A stretch of DNA of 64,000 nucleotides. Source: Isoetes taiwanensis (taxonomy: Eukaryota > Streptophyta > Lycopodiopsida > Isoetales > Isoetaceae). A model generated the notes under the pieces. It was not told where the DNA came from, did no database searches, and saw nothing but the letters and a program-made list of their open reading frames with translations. Positions 56,301-64,000 of the stretch are shown here, piece by piece (position 1 is the stretch's first letter; every line of letters starts with the position of its first letter). Both the position numbers and the translations under genes were made by a program. The stretch is taken from NCBI GenBank assembly GCA_021234155.1, contig JAJEKV010000095.1, positions 1,119,524 to 1,183,523 on the forward strand, read 5' to 3'.

Positions 56301-59300
56301 AATATTTTAAATAATATACAAACCAAGTTCAAAAGGCAAACAATCCAGTTAGTTTATTCAATGCTCAACGTGAGTAATCCATTTGATCTCATATAGAATT
56401 TAGGATAACATATGCAAGAACAAATCTCTTCCAACATGAATTCTCCTTAGATTATTATTGTTTCATCATTCAAATATTATTTGATATTGAAATTAAATCG
56501 AAACCATTAAAAAAATATTTACAGTAGCATTGGTAATGATTGACTTGCCTTGAGCATTTAATTAACCTTTTTATTCACACAAAGAAATCTAAGACGTAAC
56601 CGCCTGTGATGGACTGTGAAATCTACTTCGAAAAACTACTATACATCTTGGTTTTTAATTTACAGTCCTGATGGTTTTGCCTGGCTCCAAAAGATTGACC
56701 TCGTACGGAATAGAATGCTTTAAGAAACAACTTCATATGTTTGTACCTCTACAAACCATTCAACATTAAAACAAGTGTCCATTGATTTTCCAAAGATAGA
56801 TACCGTTCCTGGTTTTGTCCGCTTCTATATACGTAACAAGTTTAACTTGTTCAATAACTTCTCGCTTTTCCTTGATTTTGTTAACTAGCCATTATTATCC
56901 TGGACTATATTTCAAATTTCAATTTGCAAGGGTTTTTAGGGTTGCCTAATTTGCAAAGTTACAAAACAAGTTCATGTTGATTGCTCTTGAATTGCGTGAT
57001 GACTAACCAAATGCAAAACATGCTACTTTCTCAAGATGGTCTAAGCATTCTTCTACATTATGTTTACAGGACCAATTAAAACCAAAAGTTAAGTTGGGCA
57101 GCTTAAGGTACAAACCGCTCAACATGCACAACTAAAACACATGCATTAAAAACTCTACTTTGTTCGTAATACGCGACAACTGATATTAGATTGCCTCATA
57201 ATTGTTATGAAGTTCTAAAGTGCTCTAGCTTTAGGTAAGAGCTCATGGGATACTAGAATGCAACATATATACATGATCAAAGTTGCCTAAAATACAAGGC
57301 ATTACTATCTTGTTATCTTGTTTGCCTAAAATACTCACCATTATGCTTCACATATGAGATACAAACTCTATAATATGCACTTTATATACTACTCATATAT
57401 TAAAACCGTAACTTGATTTGAATTATTAGGTGATATATTTCTTGCCCAAAATTACAAAGCGAAGCAGTATGCCTAGCCAATCATAGATGTATTAATCGTG
57501 CATTAGCAACTCTACACCTCTCTCGCTACAAAACTATGGTGCTAAGGCGATGGGCGGTAATGATCGCCTCGCCGCTTTAGGGCCTATGCGTGTATTCCAA
57601 CTGCATTTTAATTCAGACAGGGCTTCTGCTCCCTTATGGACAACCCAAAAATATGTGGAGAATTCTTCCTATGAATATCAAAAGGAAAAAGGAAACATAT
57701 TGGAACATTGCTAACTAATAAAAGAAAAAATGGAACTAATGCCCGCCAGTAAACAATCTATTTTGAATGGTTCGATTAGTTAATTCATTGACAGCTCACA
57801 TCTACCATCGACCTGGGCCGTAAACAAAGATGTGGGGATTTAGGGCTATTCCGCTTCTTAATCCGTTGCTTCCGCTTCATCCGCTTGGTAAGATATGCCC
57901 GGTTTTTGCAACCGACCTCAATCTTTATGCATATTTTGTTTCAATCCATTGCACCCGCCCGCTTCATCCGCCTTCCAAGTAAGATATGCCTTGGTTTTTG
58001 CAGATCCTACCACCTTTATGCAACAATGGCCCCGGCAGATCCGCTGCTAAGCTACATACTGGCTTTCATTCGGGTAATCTTTCTTAGATTTCTTTGCAAA
58101 AAGTTCTACTTATAGATCTCTGCTCACTAATATTGCAATGGCAGATCTAAATGTAAGCTAAGGCGCCAAATAAAGCTTCTTCACACTTCAAGCAATGCAT
58201 TTAGGAACCTTCATTTTCATTTGAATATGAGCTGGTCGCGAATAGGGCTAATAATATGGGCTTGCTATTTCCAAGTTTTCGTTCTTATATAAACTACGGC
58301 GGCTATGGTAGAAAGCCCCATTGATTTTTTTCGCCCTTGCAATAATCCATGGCACCGTTTATCTCCTTAACCTTCAAGATATTGGCTATGGATTCTTAAG
58401 AGTTATGGCACTGACTATTTCTAAATCCCTTCATCTTTCCTGAATCTCCTTTTCTATATTTGCATATGTACCTTTTAAGTTCTGCTATGGCTTGCAATCT
58501 GCACTTGTACTACTATTGTTCGTTGCCTTAAGCATATATTATTCTTTGCCTTAAACTGATCTATGATTGCGGATTCCGTGTGCTCTCGTGACCGCACGGC
58601 TTATGGCAAAATGCTTGCGTATCATAACAGGTTTTGAGGCGTAATTCCGGCTCTTCAAGTATGGCTACTCCAAGAAAACCAAGAAAGGAATCAAAGATGT
58701 TGCCGCTAACTAGAAAGGAACAGATAAATACGCGCTTGAATTTGTTTCAATAAAATATGTGAGCATGAACAAGTTTTATGAACTGGTTTAAAGCATGATT
58801 TGTTGTAACAAAATATGTGAATAAACTGGTTTTAAAACATGTTGTAAACAATAGTACTATACAAGAAATGCTTGATAAGAGTATTCAAAGTTTATATATT
58901 TTGAATAAGCGTATTCAATGGAAAATTTGTTTATTATAATCATCTAATCAGACTTCTCAGATTTTATGGAAAACACCGCGACCCAGTTTATCTTTGTTAT
59001 TTTGTTTAACACCAGTGGTCGTGACGGACCGAATGTCCATTTGAAATGTTCACTAAAACTGTTAAAATCAATTTTAAAATCTACTGTTCTTCCACTTCTG
59101 CATATATGCCTCGGCGTTTCATGGAAAAATGCGAAATGTAGCCGAATTTATTATTGAAAGGCGTCTCCGCAAAGTCGGCTGCTAAAACCTTCCAGTCGCG
59201 AAGCGGAACCGTTCTTTGCAAAAGATTTTTGATTTTTTGGTCATACGATATTTTATACGATAGAGAAAAAGACCTTAAAATCCTTAAGTGTCAATCCGGT

Positions 59301-60070
59301 CCGAGCGGGAGATACGCCATTCAAACATGCCGTGGTCAACCGAAAGTTGTTCATTGAACGATATTCCGGCGCTTTCTACTGGGAGCAACAAGAACTTTTG
59401 TAAAATTGTTTGCTCAAATTTGTTAATACTAATATAAAATTCTATCAACAAAAATAATTTAAATGAATTTGAAGTTTAGTATTTCAATTTTGATTTCAAT
59501 TTATGGGAAGTTTGATGTGCCCAAAAAGCCTCTTTGAAAGAAAGGAGACTTTGGTGTGTCCCGGAGAAAATCACAAAGACGGTATTAATAAATAAAAGAA
59601 CGAAAGATAAGCATAAAGTCAAGAATTCATGGAAGGTTTCGTAATACCTCACAAAGACTGTGAACCGTCCATTAACCCACCACCGGAGTAAATATTACCA
59701 TCTTGTAAAGAAGTTCAAAATTGAAACCAGTCCACATAAGATGTTTCATAAAATAATGAAGCCTGTTGACAAGTTGTCAAACCAGCGTTATTTTACAAAC
59801 ACATATTGGCGGCACCACTACCAGCAAGCAAGCCGGGAAATGTTCAAGCATTCATCCGCCAAAAATACAATGTATGAAAGTATTGGAAGATATGAAACAA
59901 ATGGAAAGAATCACAGAGAAAGAGCCGCGATGTGCCCTCAAGAATTCATGGAAGGTTTCGCCTCATACATATGCACGAACCGTCCATTTAACATACCACT
60001 CTTGAAATAACAACACACTCCATCTTGTAGCAAAAGAAGTTCAAATTGAAACCATAGTCCACATATAAGA

Positions 60071-61824
60071 CGGTGCTCAAAGATTGTCGGGCAACGTTGG
60101 GAAATATTTGTATGAAACCTATTCAAATTTCGGGGACTCATTTTAGGTACATCTAATAATAAACCAAGTCCATCATTAGCTATAAGGTTTTGCATCTGAT
60201 AACCTTCCCTTTGCTCTATCCCCGTGATATCCTTTTTCCTTTATTTTCCATTTTACTTCTCCTTCTCTTTACCCTCTTCTCCCTCCTCTCTTTTCTTCCT
60301 TTTCTCCCTGCATTTTCCTTTTCCCCTTTCCCCTTTCCCCTTTCCCCCTTTTTGATCTTTTCCTCCCTTTTTCAATCTTTCTCCACCCTTCCCATTTTTC
60401 TCATGACTTTCCCTTCCTTTTCCATTCCTTTGTTTTCTTTTTCCCCCTTCCCTTTGTCATGCCCTTTTAGCCCCTTTTCCCCAGACCTTTTTATGTTTTT
60501 CTTCCTCTCCCTGTCTCTTCTTCTTTTATCTCATGTCTTTTTTTCCCATTTCTTCTTTCTTTTTTCTCATGATGCCTTTTTTCCTCTTTCCTCCCCCCTT
60601 CCGCCTCCCTTTTTCCTTTTCCCTTCCTCTTTTTTTCATCATTTTCCACCCTTCCATTTTTCCCTGCGGCCCTTTCCTCTTCCTCTTCCCCTTCCTTTTC
60701 TCTTCCCTCTCCCTTCCCTTCCCTCTTCCCTTTCTTTTCCTCTTTTTCCTCTTTTCCCCTTTCTTTTTCCCATGTATTTTTCCATCCCTTTTTTCCACTT
60801 TTACTTTTGCATTTTTCTTCCCACTTTCCTTAATCTCTTCCCCTTTTCTCCCCGCTATTCCCCTTTTTCTTTTTTTTCCTTTCCCATGCTCTTTTTCCCC
60901 TTATTTTTAATCTCTTTCCCTCACCCTCTTTCCCTCTTCCAGCTTTTTTCCGTGGCCCTTTTTCCCTTCCTCTTTCCATTTTCCTCCTGACCTCACAGGT
61001 TCTTTTTCTTCCCTTTCCCTTTCACTTCCTCCCTCACTTCTTTTTCCCTTTTTCTCCCTTCTTTTTTTCATCTTTTTCTCTTTTTCCATGTTCCTTTTCC
61101 GCTTCAACTTTTTCTCCTTCTCTTTTCCTTTCCATTTTCCACACCTTTTTCCATTCATTTTTCCAATCTTTTTTCACATTACGCCCTTTTTCCTCCTTTT
61201 CCCACCCTTCTCCTTTCTCCCTTTTCCCTCTTCTCCTATCCCATACTTTCTCTCGTTCTCTTTGTTTCTTTCGCCTTTCCCTTTCCTCCCCTTTTCTTTC
61301 CCTCAACTTTTCCTCTTCCTCGCGCCACTTCTCCTTCCTCCCTCTCCCCATCTCTTCTCCCTTTCCCTCATGCCCTTTTCCCTTTTTCTCACTCCTTTTC
61401 CTCTCCCTTTCTATTTTCCATGCCCTTTTCCCTCCACCATTCTTATCTCCCCCCCTTCCCCTTAATCTCTTTCGCCTTCACATTTTTCGTTGCCCCTTTT
61501 TTCTTCCTCTTTCCTCCCTTCCCTTTTCTTTTCCCTTATTCTGTCCCTCACCCTCTTTCCCCTTTCTCCTTTCACATCTTTTTCCCCTCCCTTTTCTCCC
61601 TTTTTCTCCCTTTTTCGGCTCTTTTCCCCCTTTCCTTTTCCTCCGCCTTTCCCTTTTAATCTTTTGCCTCCTTTAATTTCGTCTCTGCCATTTTCCTAAG
61701 ACTGCAGCACAACAATCATGGTGGAAGAAAGGACAACTTCGGCTCCTCTCAAAATGCAATCGTGACGATCTCAACCATCTAAATTGATGCAAGACATAAT
61801 GCTTAAAACTCTTGAGGAATAAGA
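60071..61824 (-). mobile_element. Helitron copy E6, degenerate ends
   Basis: The left end CGGTGCTC...GGGCAACGTTGGGAA is a decayed hairpin. The C/T body runs from about 60195 to 61695. The right part carries the family 5' region (CAATCATGGTGG, GCAATCGTGACGATCTCAACC) and ends GGAATAAGA before host T (61825). The flanks join as AGTCCA..TAAGA^TGTTTTATTAG, seen uninterrupted at 51358-51376 in unit 1. Confidence 0.65.
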
Positions 61825-62100
61825 TGTTTTATTAGTAAAATACCGGAAGCCTGCTGATTGGGTTATTATTTTACACACATTATGGCACCACTGATTTAGC
61901 AAGCGTTTCTTGGGGAAATGTTCAAGTATTCATCCCACAAAATACAATGTACGTGAAAGTATTTGATAAATATGAAACAAAATGGAAAAGAATCAAAGCC
62001 AAGCATGTGCTCTCACAATTACGCAAGGTTTCTGTACAAGACTTAATCCTCGGTCCACGCAACCACCACTTGAAAAATAAACCTCAAACTATGGCCAAAA
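61825..62100. repeat. Third copy of the unit-end repeat
   Basis: TGTTTTATTAG, ATTTTACACACATTATGGCACC, TTCATCCCACAAAATACAATG and CTTGAAAAATAA parallel 51366-51570 and 59735-60010. Confidence 0.65.
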
Positions 62101-64000
62101 CAAGTTCAAACCTAATGATCACCATTACGCAAAGGCCATACTCCTGATAAAAATATAAACCTAAAATTTGAGATATTGTCAATCTCTTTAGAACTTTGTT
62201 AAAATAATCATGTACTGAAGCAAGCGTATTCATTAGAAAAAAATCTTTTGGGGATTTTAGTTGCTCGTGGTATTTTATAAAGTTTAACATATCAGGAAGG
62301 GTCCGCAAAATCGAGCAGAATTTACCGGATTCACTACTATAAGTTTCGAATCCGATTGTCTTGTGGACCATCATTATCCACATCACAAAAAAATGAAGGC
62401 ATAACCGGGACTCCATATTAGGGTCAAAGAATTTGAAAAGTAGTCACATATACAATCTTCTTTGTTGCTAAAAATTATGATGAGAATAGTGTCCGGGAAC
62501 TTGTGAAGTTTCTCCCCACCTGAAACCATAAACCCTGCAGCGCATGCATTGGTTTTTTGTTGCCTCGATAGAAAATTTGCAGCAACATACCTTACCTTGC
62601 GTCGAGTCTTCATACAATGATATTTCCATCAATCATAAACAACCCGCTTTAACCCTCTTTGAGCCTCTCGCCATGCAAGTAACTATGATATTTGATGTAA
62701 TGCAAATACCAGCACAAAACATAACTTTCATACCGCTAATTTCATCACCTCTTCAGCAATGTCGTTTTCTTAGCATCCTCCAAATAGGAGTCCACATTCG
62801 GTCGGCATCACATGCACCCTCGACAAATGTATACCTTTGCATATTGACAATAGAACTTTGTTCTTCGAGTCAGCTTATGTCTCGCGCATGCACTACACCC
62901 GCCTTTCTTTCTATATCCGCCGGTCGTGACACACTACATGTCCGGCGTCGCCTCGGATTTGTAATAGGTTGTATGCCTTGTTCCAAATTTCAGTTTCGAT
63001 CTTTGTCGGCGTCAGTTCCATCAAGATTTGATATCAATTCATTCTGCAGCGGAGAAATCATAAAAGCGTGGATTACCGGATTCCAATGTTTAGATTGGTG
63101 AATGCATTGTCAAAATGACCCAGCATCCCCAAAATGCCACCACTTCCAAGAGATCATCTCCTTCTCTAAACTATAATTTGATGCCAAGCACATTTTGTTG
63201 TGCACATCACACCCCGCTTTATGCTCATTATAAGCTATTGCTATCTCTCGAGCAGCAACCTCCTTGACGCATTTCTCTCAACCAGGTAAACTAAGAATCC
63301 AGACATATCTATGCCATGGACATTTCTTTTGAAGCAAAGTAACTGCTTCTTTGTCTTGCCATGCACTACAACAATGCCATTCTCCCCACAGATGCAACTT
63401 ATGGCTACCCCTTTGGGATCTCTTTTCTTGCCATCAAATTTCAGAAGTTTGATTGGAAACATTTTAGTCTGTTGGGGCTTATAGTAACGCCAATCTCGCT
63501 TTCTCTTAGATAACCACCGCAGCACAGCTTGACACTTGTAAAAGTAACTACTAAAAGAAGACATGATGGCCTTTGTATGCCTTCTTCAATTGGGCTGATA
63601 ATCGCATGAAACCCCAAACCCTCTTCTCGCTTGGAGCTTGTCATACACCTCATACCTACAATACCCTCAAGCCAATCACATAAAGTCCAAAGCTGAATTC
63701 CAAACTTGTGAGGTTTCTTTGGATTGTAAATGCAGGGGTCTTTGGAATTTCGATGGGATAATCCTCTCTGGCCAACTCAGAACCTCTTTACCTCGTGTAT
63801 ACAACTCGAAACTTCTTGTTCCATTCCTTTTCAACATTCTCAACCCGAAGATTTGTACCCTGCCTTCTTTATCTGTGGACGAAATTGTTGGGTCCTCAAA
63901 TGGAAGAACCTCTTAATTTGGTTGAAATCTTTTCATGGACATGAATCTACCAAAGTTTGCCAATTGGATCACTTCCTACCTCACCCGGACAAGCACAGGA
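62100..64000 (-). pseudogene. Possible minus-strand protein gene remnants, not identified
   Basis: Minus-strand blocks look like protein: 63916-63650 (NVEKEWNKKFRVVYTRGKEV), 63564-63241 (FYKCQAVLRWLSKRKRDWRY, GVAISCICGENGIVVVHGKT) and 62416-62084 (VHKTIGFETYSSESGKFCSI, LPDMLNFIKYHEQLKSPKDF). The style recalls F-box/kelch-like plant proteins, but no diagnostic motif is present and stops intervene. The gene would continue beyond the window. The plus frame 62544-63101 overlaps it and is probably a shadow. Confidence 0.35.

Larger units (their letters stand above)
51581..60070. repeat. Unit 2 of the 8.5-kb tandem duplication
   Basis: It begins at TAGTTTTCTATAACATTAATG, equivalent to 43066, and parallels unit 1 to the point where Helitron E6 interrupts it. 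The last about 500 bases hold internal direct repeats (GAATTCATGGAAGGTTTCG near 59626 and 59941; AAGAAGTTCAAATTGAAACC). Confidence 0.78.

Noticed and set aside
62544..63101. 185-codon plus frame
   Set aside because: It overlaps minus-strand blocks that read more like protein, has no motif, and is probably an antisense shadow.

Overview
This looks like a piece of a large, repeat-rich land-plant nuclear genome. It carries spliced exons of two plant-type nuclear genes: a SHORT ROOT IN SALT MEDIUM 1/CCAR1-like protein and an RlmI-like RNA methyltransferase. It also holds plant-type Ty1/copia and LINE remnants. The LINE proteins resemble those I associate with ferns and lycophytes, but that placement is a guess. 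I saw no rRNA, tRNA, CRISPR or prokaryotic operon. Most host exons carry small indels or stops, so either the copies are decaying or the assembly was not fully polished.

Layout. (1) About 0.4-5.95 kb: the 3' part of the RSA1/CCAR1-like gene on the + strand. One intron holds a poly(A)-tailed retroposon and the last intron holds a complete non-autonomous Helitron. (2) 8.25-18.3 kb: five more copies of that Helitron family, all on the - strand. Each is mostly a 1-2 kb pyrimidine tract (purine on the element's own strand). Three are nested in one another's 5' terminus. Two others interrupt a composite repeat whose uninterrupted relative lies at 41.1-41.5 kb. (3) 18.3-20 kb: the rest of that composite repeat, a Ty1/copia integrase piece fused to a LINE reverse-transcriptase piece. 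(4) 21.7-24.0 kb: the methyltransferase gene, with a LINE in one exon. (5) 24.8-34.07 kb: a LINE 3' end split by an 8.77 kb terminal-inverted-repeat element (25118-33884). That element has two divergent broken genes and about 39 copies of a palindrome based on GGTATAAATTTATACC, mostly in regular arrays. It is the strongest candidate for an undescribed system. (6) 34-41 kb: AT-rich sequence with one clear 391 bp MITE and little else. (7) 41-60 kb: more copies of the copia-LINE composite, including an old tandem duplication of about 8.5 kb. (8) 60.07-61.82 kb: an eighth, degenerate Helitron copy. (9) 62.1-64 kb: possible remnants of a minus-strand protein gene that I cannot name.

How it fits together. 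The window is mainly a record of layered transposition. The Helitrons show A^T insertion without target duplication, a 5'-TC end, a 3' hairpin followed by CTAG, and matching empty sites inside the same window. The TIR element landed in an older LINE. Host genes survive as islands with transposons in their introns or exons. Calls rest on reading by eye. No alignment or database search was run, and protein-family names come from memory of the families.
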